Below are positions 6,334 to 12,554 of a stretch of 21,403 bases of DNA, in pieces. Below the pieces are notes generated by a model, which was not told where the DNA came from, did not search any database, and worked only from the letters and a program-made list of their open reading frames with translations. Numbering within the stretch: position 1 is the first letter of the stretch; each line of letters starts with the position of its first letter. This stretch comes from Microcaldota archaeon (lineage in GTDB: Archaea; Micrarchaeota; Micrarchaeia; Anstonellales; Bilamarchaeaceae), in assembly GCA_026992595.1 (NCBI GenBank), contig JALWZW010000002.1:1-21403 (forward strand), given 5' to 3'. The position numbers and the translations under genes were made by a program.

Positions 6334-7617
6334 ATGGAAGAGAAACTAGAAGAGAGTGAAAGAATAGAACTAAAAAGAAGTTTAAGTGATGAAGAGGGAA
6401 TATTGAAAAGCATAGTGGCGCTCGCCAACAGCAAAGGGGGGAAAGTTCTTATAGGAGTGGATGAAGAAAAAGGCGCGGTGGGAGTAAAGATAGGAAAAAA
6501 TACTGTAGAAAATTTGGCTAAAAAAATAAGTGAAAGTATAGAACCTCCGCTACTCACAAATATAGAAATTATAAGAATAGGGGGAAAAAGAGTAATAGAA
6601 ATAACGGTAGGTGAGAGCAAAATAAAGCCCCATTTTTATAAAGGAGTAGCATATAGAAGAGTGGGGAGGATAAATGTAAAACTAACACCGCAAGAGTTGC
6701 TTTCTCTCATGAAAGAAAGCAAAGGAACAAGGTTTGAAGAGGAAATAGCAGAAGGCGGGTTAGAAGAAATTGATGAAAAAGCGGTGAAAGAATTTTATTT
6801 AAAAGCGGAAAAGAGCGGGAGGTTAAAAGGGGGGAAAGGAGGGGTGAGGATAATATTGGAGAAATTAAACCTTAAAAACGCGGCCATTTTGCTGTTTGGA
6901 AAAAAGCCAGTAAAACATTTCCCTTACTTTTCCTTCAGAGCAGCAGTTTCAACAAGCGAACGCTTTGACATTGAGAGTTTAATAGATATGCGATTGTTTG
7001 AAGGAAATATTTTTCAACTCATAAAAGAGGTAAGCGACTATCTTGAGTTCCATTTACCCAAAAAAATAGAAGTTGAGGGTTTGAGAAGGGTGGAAAAGCC
7101 CTTCATACCAAAAAGCGTTATAAGAGAAATTGTAGTAAATTCGCTTATCCATAGAGATTTTGCCGCCCCTTCCCCCAACTATCTCCTTATAACTCCAACC
7201 TTTTTTGAGGTCTATAACCCAGGAGGACTACTTCCCCAATTAAAAGTAGAGGATCTTTATAAAGAGCACAGTTCTGCGCTTAGAAACCCTTTATGCGCCC
7301 GCGTTGCCTATTATGCAGGATATGTGGATGAATGGGGGAATGGAACCGTTAAGATACTGCATGCCTGCGCTAAAGAGGGAGTGCTACCTAAATTTTATGT
7401 TAAAAACAATTTCTTCTATGTCAGAATACCTTACGAAGGGGAAAGCACAGAAGAAAAAATATTGAAAAATTTAGGAAAGCCGCAAAGGGCAGAAGAGATA
7501 GCAAAAAAGGTAGGGTTAAGCGAGAGAAGGGTGAGGAGTTATTTAGGAAAATTGATAGCAATGGGGGTTGTTGAGAAGAAAAGGAAGGGGAGAAGAGTGG
7601 TTTATTCATTAGCATGA
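6334..7617 (+). CDS. Schlafen/AlbA_2-domain transcriptional regulator with RecG-like and winged-helix domains (first copy)
   Basis: This 427-aa protein belongs to the COG2865-type family of predicted regulators. Residues 1 to about 125 form an AlbA_2 domain (ESERIELKRS; ALANSKGGKVLIGVD at 29-43; KGVAYRRVG). Residues about 165-355 form the RecG-like / HATPase_c_4 region, with IREIVVNSLIHRDF at 263-276, a VYNPGGLLP loop and DEWGNGTVKI. Residues 360-427 form a winged helix (PQRAEEIAKKVGLSERRVRSY, then VVEKKRKGRRVVYSL). The family is usually annotated as ATP-dependent helicase-like or transcriptional regulator; helicase motifs are absent here, so regulator is more likely. The gene is leaderless and flanked by identical 51-bp repeats just upstream of its TATA box and 8 bp after its stop. 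That suggests autoregulation or an element with defined ends. Confidence 0.88.
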   Translation: MEEKLEESERIELKRSLSDEEGILKSIVALANSKGGKVLIGVDEEKGAVGVKIGKNTVENLAKKISESIEPPLLTNIEIIRIGGKRVIEITVGESKIKPHFYKGVAYRRVGRINVKLTPQELLSLMKESKGTRFEEEIAEGGLEEIDEKAVKEFYLKAEKSGRLKGGKGGVRIILEKLNLKNAAILLFGKKPVKHFPYFSFRAAVSTSERFDIESLIDMRLFEGNIFQLIKEVSDYLEFHLPKKIEVEGLRRVEKPFIPKSVIREIVVNSLIHRDFAAPSPNYLLITPTFFEVYNPGGLLPQLKVEDLYKEHSSALRNPLCARVAYYAGYVDEWGNGTVKILHACAKEGVLPKFYVKNNFFYVRIPYEGESTEEKILKNLGKPQRAEEIAKKVGLSERRVRSYLGKLIAMGVVEKKRKGRRVVYSLA

Positions 7618-7625
7618 AAACTTAA

Positions 7626-7676
7626 GTTGGAAATAGTTGGAAATAATTAAAAGAAAAAATTTCCAAGTGTTTCCAA
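7626..7676. repeat. 51-bp repeat, copy 1B: identical copy after the first AlbA_2 gene
   Basis: Identical to 6250-6300 in the same orientation, 1376 bp away. The bases just outside differ (t versus a on the left, t versus c on the right), so 51 bp is the exact extent. It begins 8 bp after the TGA stop at 7617. The long inverted repeat can fold into a stem and is followed by CTTTTTAA, so termination is an alternative role. Confidence 0.85.
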
Positions 7677-7723
7677 CTTTTTAACTGCGGTTTTCGTGCC
7701 AGAAATTTAATTAAAAACAGGGT

Positions 7724-7760
7724 TTTCTCGCCACTTTTTCTCGCCAAAACATGGCGAGAA
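7724..7760. repeat. 37-bp repeat, copy 2A: immediately after the second AlbA_2 gene
   Basis: It holds three copies of a 9-bp half-site: TTCTCGCCA at 7725-7733 and 7738-7746, and the inverted TGGCGAGAA at 7752-7760. The last two form a perfect inverted repeat with a 5-bp spacer. It matches 9056-9092 at 35 of 37 positions. It directly abuts the stop codon of the 418-aa gene (7761-7763). The sequence is unrelated to the 51-bp repeat, although the layout around the gene is the same. Confidence 0.85.
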
Positions 7761-9017
7761 TTAATCAGGCAATGTGTAAATAGTGTTTTTACCTTTACCT
7801 TTTTTCACAAGCACCCCTTTTTCAACCATCCTTCCCAACACTCTTAAAAGGGTCCTGCGAGGGAGTTGAACATACCTCTCTATCTGTGAAGCATTAGTTA
7901 AGCCGTTTCTCACCGCTTCTAAAACCTTCAATTCCCTCTCCTCCAAAGAATAATGGGGATAAGTAAACAACACCTCTGTAGAATCTCTCTTCACATTCAC
8001 CACAACCCCCCATTTGGCCTCGCGTGTATTGCTAAAAATAGTTTCAATCCCCTTCCCTAACCGCTCCATATAGCCCATTTTTTCCATAAAGGTGGAGATA
8101 AGCGGGTTGCGCGGCTTATGAAGAGGGTTTTCTAAAGTTACGCCGGGTGGAAAAGAGCCAGGATTTTTTATCTTTAAAGTTCCTTCGCTTAAAATCACCA
8201 ACACAGGAGAGGTGTCTGCATAATTACGGTGGATAAGGGCATTGAGAAGCGCTTCTCTCAGCGCTTGTTTAGGAACAAGGATTTTGTGCTTTATACCTAA
8301 AATTAAAGGTTGGGGAAGCTTCTCTAATATTGCTTGATAGGCGCCCTCCCACTGCTCTAAAATAGTTCCTTCAATAATCCTTCTCTCAAACGCCTTACCA
8401 TAATATTGAAAATCAACATAAGCGCCATGAATGAAAAGATGGGGGTGATGAGAGAAAAGCAGGAGAGCGCTATTGGTTATTTTCCCTCCCTTTACAATTT
8501 GTAGTTTTTCTAAAGATTTTTGTGAAAAAGGCAGGTGAATGGCTTTTAAATATGCTTTTATTTGTCTTTCGTCCAAATCTTCATAAGTAGCGCTTGCGCT
8601 TACCAACTCGTCAAACCGCACCATCCCGATCTCACTCGCCTTTTCCAACAATTCAGCCAACTCTAAAGGCCTGTTTACTGAGCCGATGCGCACATAAGCA
8701 ACATTCCCCACGGTATGCAACTTATAACTTTTTTCCACATTCACAACCAAAACGCGTTTTTCCTCTACCCATAATTCAGAAACCTCAACGCGAGGAAGGG
8801 GTTTTATAGATTGGAGTATTTGGTAAAGGTCTTCTAATTTCTCAGAGGTTCCCACCACCTTTCCTCCATCATCCACACCTATAAACACTTTGCCTCCGCG
8901 CGTGTTTGCAAAAGCCGCAATATCGTGAGCAATTTGCCTAGTTATCCTTCTTTTAAACTCTACCTCCACCCCTTCCCCCTGCTTCACCGCTTCCAAAAGC
9001 GCCTCCAACGCATCCAT
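7761..9017 (-). CDS. Schlafen/AlbA_2-domain transcriptional regulator with RecG-like and winged-helix domains (second copy)
   Basis: This 418-aa protein is a distant paralogue of the convergent 427-aa protein, with the same three parts. The AlbA_2 domain is at about 1-120 (VEVEFKRR; AFANTRGGKVFIGVDDGG at 35-52; NVAYVRIGS). The RecG-like / HATPase_c_4 region is at about 165-350 (ALREALLNALIHRNY at 252-266; MERLGKGIETI). The winged helix is at about 357-418 (TNASQIERYVQLPRRTLLRVL, then GVLVKKGKGKNTIYTL). The two copies are too divergent to be a recent duplication. The start at 9017 is leaderless, with TTTAAAT at 9042-9048 about 27 nt away. Its own pair of 37-bp repeats lies 8 bp upstream of the TATA box and directly after the stop, paralleling the other gene. 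DNA binding at those repeats is inference. Confidence 0.88.
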   Translation of the reverse strand: MDALEALLEAVKQGEGVEVEFKRRITRQIAHDIAAFANTRGGKVFIGVDDGGKVVGTSEKLEDLYQILQSIKPLPRVEVSELWVEEKRVLVVNVEKSYKLHTVGNVAYVRIGSVNRPLELAELLEKASEIGMVRFDELVSASATYEDLDERQIKAYLKAIHLPFSQKSLEKLQIVKGGKITNSALLLFSHHPHLFIHGAYVDFQYYGKAFERRIIEGTILEQWEGAYQAILEKLPQPLILGIKHKILVPKQALREALLNALIHRNYADTSPVLVILSEGTLKIKNPGSFPPGVTLENPLHKPRNPLISTFMEKMGYMERLGKGIETIFSNTREAKWGVVVNVKRDSTEVLFTYPHYSLEERELKVLEAVRNGLTNASQIERYVQLPRRTLLRVLGRMVEKGVLVKKGKGKNTIYTLPD

Positions 9018-9040
9018 AAAATATTCTTGCCATTAAACGC

Positions 9041-9048
9041 TTTTAAAT
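9041..9048 (-). promoter_or_regulatory. TATA box of the second AlbA_2 regulator gene
   Basis: ATTTAAAA on the minus strand is centred about 27 nt before the ATG at 9017, a leaderless arrangement. Repeat copy 2B begins 8 bp further upstream. Confidence 0.6.
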
Positions 9049-9055
9049 CTTGCTC

Positions 9056-9092
9056 TTTCTCGCCACTTTTTCTTGCCAAAATATGGCGAGAA
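9056..9092. repeat. 37-bp repeat, copy 2B: upstream of the second AlbA_2 gene
   Basis: Matches copy 2A at 7724-7760 with two C-to-T differences. Half-sites are TTCTCGCCA at 9057-9065, a degenerate TTCTTGCCA at 9070-9078 and the inverted TGGCGAGAA at 9084-9092. It sits between the end of rtcB (9108) and the TATA box of the 418-aa gene, in the same relative position as copy 1A. It is a candidate operator. Confidence 0.85.
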
Positions 9093-9107
9093 TGCGCCCC
9101 CTTCATG

Positions 9108-10571
9108 TCAGCCCTTGATGTTGCCCAAAGGAATAAGCTTAACAACCTTTTTTGAAAGGCCTGCCTTATCTGTAGCATCAATCACCTCATCAATGCTTTT
9201 ATAAGCACCCCCTGCTTCCTCTGCAAGGCCTGAATAAGAAACGCTGCGCACATATATGCCCCTCGCCTCCATCTCCTTCTGCAGCTTTTCCCCTCGCCAC
9301 AATTTCCTTGCCCTTGTGCGGCTCATGGTCCTTCCAGAGCCATGCGCTGTGGTAAACCATGTTTGGGCTCCTGATTCCACTCCCACTAAAAGATAGCTCC
9401 CCGTCTCCATTGAACCGCCGATAATTACCGGTTGGCCATCCTCTTTATAACGAGGCATTAGTTCAGGGCGGCCTGGGCCATAGGCAGCGGTGGCGCCTTT
9501 TCTATGCACTATTAGCTCTTTCCATTCGCCATCCACCTTGTGCTTCTCCAAACTCGCCCTATTATGCGCCACATCATAAACCTGCCTTAATCCCAAATCT
9601 TCTGGGTCCTCACCAAACACTTGGCTGAAAACCTCTCTAATCCTATGAACTATGGTCTGTCTATTAGCAAAACTCATGTTTACGCCGCATTTCATAGCAG
9701 TATAGTAGTCCTGTCCTTCAGGAGAATTGAAAGGCGCGCATGCCAGCTCTCTATCCCTCACTTTTATGCCGTACTTAGAGCGCATCACCCTTAAAAAGAC
9801 ATTAAGATAATCTGTGGCTACCTGATGGCCAAAGCCGCGCGAACCGCAGTGAAACATGATCACCACTTGATCTTCAAAAATACCCCATTTTTTTGCCAGT
9901 TGCTTATTAATTATATTTTCAGGTTTCACATATTGAATTTCCAAATAATGGTTACCTGAACCTAGTGTCCCTATTTGGTCCTTTCCTCTAATAACCGCTT
10001 TCTCAGAGATTTTGGAAGAGTCCGCGCCTTCAAACCGTCCCCCCAATTCGGTAACCTCTAAATCTTCCTGCCATCCATAGCCATTTTCCACGCACCACTC
10101 CGCGCCTTCCTCCACCACCTTCTTAAAAGTCGCCTTATCCAATTTAACAAACCCTTTACTCCCCACACCTGCAGGGACCCTTTCAAAGAGCCTGTCCACC
10201 AACTCCCTTATTTTAGGTTTAACATCTTTTAGAGTAAGATTGGTAAGCACTAGCCGCATACCGCAGTTTATATCAAACCCTATCCCCCCAGGGCTTATAA
10301 CTCCTTCATTAGCATCCATTGCAGCCACACCGCCAATAGGAAAACCATAACCAGAATGACCGTCAGGCATGCAATAAGCATATTTTACAATACCCGGGAG
10401 GCATGCAACATTACTTATCTGCTCAAACACCTGCGCATCCATCGCTTCTATGAGCTTTTCGCTTGCAAAGATTCTTGCAGGAACGCGCATCCCTTCCTTA
10501 AAATCTGGCGAAATCTCCCAAATATAAGAATCTACCCTTTTTAATTTTGGCTTAGAGAATATAGGTTTCAT
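9108..10571 (-). CDS. rtcB: RNA-splicing ligase RtcB (tRNA ligase)
   Basis: RtcB joins 2',3'-cyclic phosphate and 5'-OH RNA ends in tRNA splicing, using GTP and Mn2+. The 487-aa protein has normal length and every key motif: GGIGFDINCGMR (Asp100, Cys103), GSGNHYLEIQ (His208), HCGSRGFGHQ (His241), YDVAHNRASLEKH (His336), HRKGATAAYGPG, GSMETGSYLL and TTAHGSGRTMSR, whose His410 corresponds to the guanylylated histidine of Pyrococcus RtcB. No intein interrupts it. It has its own leaderless promoter: the ATG at 10571 lies about 25 nt from TTTAATAA at 10593-10600. It ends 16 bp before the 37-bp repeat copy 2B and is not obviously in an operon with its neighbours. Confidence 0.97.
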   Translation of the reverse strand: MKPIFSKPKLKRVDSYIWEISPDFKEGMRVPARIFASEKLIEAMDAQVFEQISNVACLPGIVKYAYCMPDGHSGYGFPIGGVAAMDANEGVISPGGIGFDINCGMRLVLTNLTLKDVKPKIRELVDRLFERVPAGVGSKGFVKLDKATFKKVVEEGAEWCVENGYGWQEDLEVTELGGRFEGADSSKISEKAVIRGKDQIGTLGSGNHYLEIQYVKPENIINKQLAKKWGIFEDQVVIMFHCGSRGFGHQVATDYLNVFLRVMRSKYGIKVRDRELACAPFNSPEGQDYYTAMKCGVNMSFANRQTIVHRIREVFSQVFGEDPEDLGLRQVYDVAHNRASLEKHKVDGEWKELIVHRKGATAAYGPGRPELMPRYKEDGQPVIIGGSMETGSYLLVGVESGAQTWFTTAHGSGRTMSRTRARKLWRGEKLQKEMEARGIYVRSVSYSGLAEEAGGAYKSIDEVIDATDKAGLSKKVVKLIPLGNIKG

Positions 10572-10592
10572 AGTTTTTGCTCTGTTTAATAG

Positions 10593-10600
10593 TTATTAAA
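10593..10600 (-). promoter_or_regulatory. TATA box of rtcB
   Basis: TTTAATAA on the minus strand is centred about 25 nt before the rtcB ATG, consistent with a leaderless mRNA. The 69-bp gap between rtcB and the Cys-rich gene is very AT-rich. Confidence 0.5.
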
Positions 10601-10640
10601 AAATTAAGCAAAACTCCAAAAAAAATTAAATAAAAGAAAG

Positions 10641-10988
10641 TTAGGAGGCAAGGGCCTTAGAGATTGCACTTCTTATTAACTCCTTATCTAAATAAGGGTT
10701 ACCTTCGCCCTCTATCAACTCTCCCAAACACTCACCGCAAGGAGGATTACCTTCCATAACGCTATCTAAGCAATCGCACTCACCATGCTCCAAACAATAA
10801 CTGCATGGCTCTTTTAAACAGCATCTATACTTTCCTTCTTTTATCAATTGAAGTTTCACTTCCTTGTTCCATTGCTCTAAACGCTCCACCTTCTCTTCCG
10901 TGGCTTTTAGAGCAAAACCATATTCAGAACCTGCCCAAAAAGCCAAAAGAGCCACCACAACCAAAGCAACTATACTAAGCTTTTCCAT
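10641..10988 (-). CDS. Membrane-anchored eight-cysteine protein (115 aa)
   Basis: I do not know its function. An N-terminal hydrophobic segment (LSIVALVVVALLAFWAG, residues 4-20) anchors the protein or acts as an uncleaved signal. A short charged coiled-coil-like stretch (ATEEKVERLEQWNKEVKLQL) follows. The outer domain has eight cysteines: Cys56 and Cys57 (RCC), Cys62 and Cys65 (EPCSYC), Cys71 and Cys73 (ECDC), Cys84 and Cys87 (PPCGEC), then GNPYL and a C-terminal helix. The clustered CxC and CxxC pairs suggest metal binding or multiple disulfides. It overlaps the DUF411 gene by 14 bp and has an SD (GAGGTGA) about six bases before the ATG at 10988, so the two are coupled. The association with DUF411, a family often linked to copper, suggests a metal or redox role at the cell surface; this is inference. 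Confidence 0.8.
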   Translation of the reverse strand: MEKLSIVALVVVALLAFWAGSEYGFALKATEEKVERLEQWNKEVKLQLIKEGKYRCCLKEPCSYCLEHGECDCLDSVMEGNPPCGECLGELIEGEGNPYLDKELIRSAISKALAS

Positions 10989-11454
10989 AAAGTTTCACCT
11001 CACCATCTTTTTCCAAAACATAGACAGGAAAACCTTGATAGGTACCGCCCATACCTGGCGAGCCGGGGGGCATTCCAGGAACCAGAATGCCTGTTACATT
11101 TGGCTTTTCTTTTAGCAGTTTTTCAATAAATTCCACAGGCACATGTCCCTCTACCACATAACCGCCAACAACAGAAGTATGGCAAGCGCTGTACTGAGGA
11201 GAAATACCGTAAAGCTTTTTTATAGAAGAAATATCCTCAACCACTTTCACCTCCACTTCGTAGCCATTTTGCTTAAGATAGTCGGCATAAGCAGTACAGC
11301 AACCGCAATAAGGGGTCTTATATAAAAGCACCGTTTTGCCATCGCCACCACCAACTTCGCTCTCCATGCTCTGCTCAACCCTTGCATCACTGCTGCTCCC
11401 TAAACAACCAAACAGCACCAAAACCAAAACTAAAACACCAATTGCCCATCTCAT
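10975..11454 (-). CDS. DUF411 family putative metal-binding lipoprotein
   Basis: The 159-aa protein starts with a hydrophobic signal ending in a lipobox-like LVLFGC (Cys17), so it is probably a lipid-anchored surface protein. The DUF411 domain (about 40-155) has a thioredoxin-like start, LLYKTPYCGCCTAYADYLKQ (Cys50, Cys52, Cys53), then YGISPQYSACHTSVVGGYVVEGHVP (Cys91, His92, His104), GILVPGMPPGSPGM and FPVYVL. These are the family's conserved Cys, His and Met positions. DUF411 proteins are often found with copper-resistance genes, and this one lacks any fused extra domain. It leads a two-gene operon with the Cys-rich 115-aa protein. The start at 11454 lies about 30 nt from a TATA box surrounded by GTGAAAT half-sites, so the operon is probably regulated. 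Confidence 0.92.
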   Translation of the reverse strand: MRWAIGVLVLVLVLFGCLGSSSDARVEQSMESEVGGGDGKTVLLYKTPYCGCCTAYADYLKQNGYEVEVKVVEDISSIKKLYGISPQYSACHTSVVGGYVVEGHVPVEFIEKLLKEKPNVTGILVPGMPPGSPGMGGTYQGFPVYVLEKDGEVKLYGKA

Positions 11455-11466
11455 GGCATAGTAAGG

Positions 11467-11507
11467 GGTGAAATACCATATTTAAATAGCGGTGAAATCA
11501 ATTTCAC
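11467..11507 (-). promoter_or_regulatory. Promoter and candidate operator of the DUF411 operon
   Basis: The TATA box TATTTAAA (11481-11488, minus strand) is flanked by three copies of one half-site. GGTGAAAT lies at 11467-11474, between the TATA box and the ATG. A perfect inverted repeat GTGAAAT-CA-ATTTCAC lies at 11492-11507, just upstream of the TATA box. Bracketing of the TATA box by repeated half-sites is typical of archaeal repressor sites; a metal-responsive repressor would suit the genes, but no regulator is identified here. The distal arm touches the lplA stop codon. Confidence 0.55.
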
Positions 11508-12247
11508 TACTTCTTTGCCACCCATTCAGGAGAAGCATACTTTTGCTCTAAACGCCCTGCAAGCATTAGTTCATGAGGAGAAGGGGAAGAGAATTCCCAT
11601 TCTTTGCCTTCCACAAAAGCATCTAAAAGGGCGCGGTAAACCTCTTCCCTGCTAACATCACAAAAGTTTTGCACCGCAGTAACGCGCTCTTTAACATTAG
11701 CAACAATCTTATCTCTAATTTTCTCATCAGGCACCTTAAGATAGGAAAACATCCTATCCACATCCACTTTATAAAGAAGGGTGCCATGCTGCAACAAAAC
11801 CCCTTTGCGCCTGGTCTGAGCATTCCCTGAAATCTTCCTGCCTTCCACCACTATATCATTAATAGGCACAAACTCTGCCTTAAGACCTAAAGCAGAAAGA
11901 GCAGATATAATAGGGGCGCAGATCTCTTTATAAGATTTTATAATATCATCAGGAAATAACTTCTGGGGTGCAATGATGCTATAGGTTATCTCACCCTCAT
12001 TAGAGTGAAAAACCGCCCCGCCTCCTGTTATTCTTCGCACCACATCCACTCCATCGCTTCTACATCTCTCCACATCAACCTCATAATACAAACTTTGGAA
12101 ATAGCCGATGCTTACCGCATCAGGTTTCCAGCCATAAAATCTTATTACAGGAGGTGCGCCCTGAGAGATAGTTTCTATAAGCGCTTCATCCAGCGCCATG
12201 TTAAAAAATGCAGTGCCTTCAGAAAAAGGAAAAACCCGCCACCTCAT
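11507..12247 (-). CDS. lplA: Lipoate-protein ligase A, catalytic large part
   Basis: LplA activates lipoate as lipoyl-AMP and transfers it to the lysine of lipoyl domains in 2-oxoacid dehydrogenases or the glycine-cleavage H protein. The 246-aa protein has the BPL/LplA catalytic fold with RRITGGGAVFH (71-81), the PINDIVVEGRKISGNAQ segment with the conserved Lys138, and GVLLQHGTLLYKVD. It lacks the C-terminal accessory domain, which is supplied by the adjacent gene, as in the bipartite Thermoplasma enzyme. The start overlaps the lplB stop by ATGA, giving strict translational coupling. No lipoylated target protein is encoded in the window. Confidence 0.93.
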   Translation of the reverse strand: MRWRVFPFSEGTAFFNMALDEALIETISQGAPPVIRFYGWKPDAVSIGYFQSLYYEVDVERCRSDGVDVVRRITGGGAVFHSNEGEITYSIIAPQKLFPDDIIKSYKEICAPIISALSALGLKAEFVPINDIVVEGRKISGNAQTRRKGVLLQHGTLLYKVDVDRMFSYLKVPDEKIRDKIVANVKERVTAVQNFCDVSREEVYRALLDAFVEGKEWEFSSPSPHELMLAGRLEQKYASPEWVAKK

Positions 12248-12519
12248 GCTCTCACCATCGCTTTTTTTATCACCCGCGCCAAATCGCTTTTAGTTGCGCC
12301 TATCAAAACGCAATCCCCCAACACCTCTTCCACCTTAGCGCATAAATCCTCTTCGCTTATGGTGAAAGGAAGACCTATTAGCGCGCGCTCTAAATATTCA
12401 ACCCTATCCTCAGGGTAAAGGAAAAAATCACCGCAAATTTTTATCTTTTCCACTCTGTCCTCCCCAAAAACCTCCACATAAACCATCTTCCCTCCAGCAA
12501 TCTTTTCTCTCGCAAGCAC
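12244..12519 (-). CDS. lplB: Lipoate-protein ligase accessory subunit (LplB-type)
   Basis: The 91-aa protein matches the detached C-terminal domain of lipoate ligase (KIAGGKMVYVEVFGED, KIKICGDFFLYPEDRVEYLE, ALIGLPFTISEEDL), needed for the adenylation step by the LplA partner in bipartite archaeal ligases. It starts with GTG at 12519. TTTAAGTAT at 12542-12550 (minus strand ATACTTAAA) lies about 26 nt upstream, so transcription should begin at or next to this GTG, which supports a leaderless non-ATG start. It is the first gene of the lplB-lplA pair and overlaps lplA by 4 bp. Confidence 0.88.
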   Translation of the reverse strand: MLAREKIAGGKMVYVEVFGEDRVEKIKICGDFFLYPEDRVEYLERALIGLPFTISEEDLCAKVEEVLGDCVLIGATKSDLARVIKKAMVRA

Positions 12520-12541
12520 AAAAATATTTTAGAAAAAGGGG

Positions 12542-12550
12542 TTTAAGTAT
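12542..12550 (-). promoter_or_regulatory. TATA box of the lplB-lplA operon
   Basis: ATACTTAAA on the minus strand is centred about 26 nt before the GTG start at 12519. It lies in the 35-bp gap between the 373-aa gene and lplB, which separates the lpl pair from the upstream paralogue array. Confidence 0.5.
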
Positions 12551-12554
12551 TTTT

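Noticed and set aside
6219..6620. 133-aa open frame on the minus strand ahead of nnrD
   Set aside because: It is antisense to the AlbA_2 gene, Ser/Phe/Leu-rich as expected from complementing A-rich coding DNA, and crosses the 51-bp repeat.
6250..7676. 51-bp repeats read as a CRISPR or as insertion sequence ends
   Set aside because: There are only two copies, no spacer array and no transposase; the copies are direct rather than inverted with respect to each other, and the gene inside encodes a regulator-like protein.
8984..9181. 65-aa minus-strand frame between rtcB and the second AlbA_2 gene
   Set aside because: It overlaps the end of rtcB, the 37-bp repeat and the promoter of the 418-aa gene; it has no recognisable protein features.
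12087..12102. Extra TTGGAAATAG match to the 51-bp repeat half-site inside lplA
   Set aside because: It is a single half-site within conserved coding sequence without a partner site, expected by chance in AT-rich DNA.
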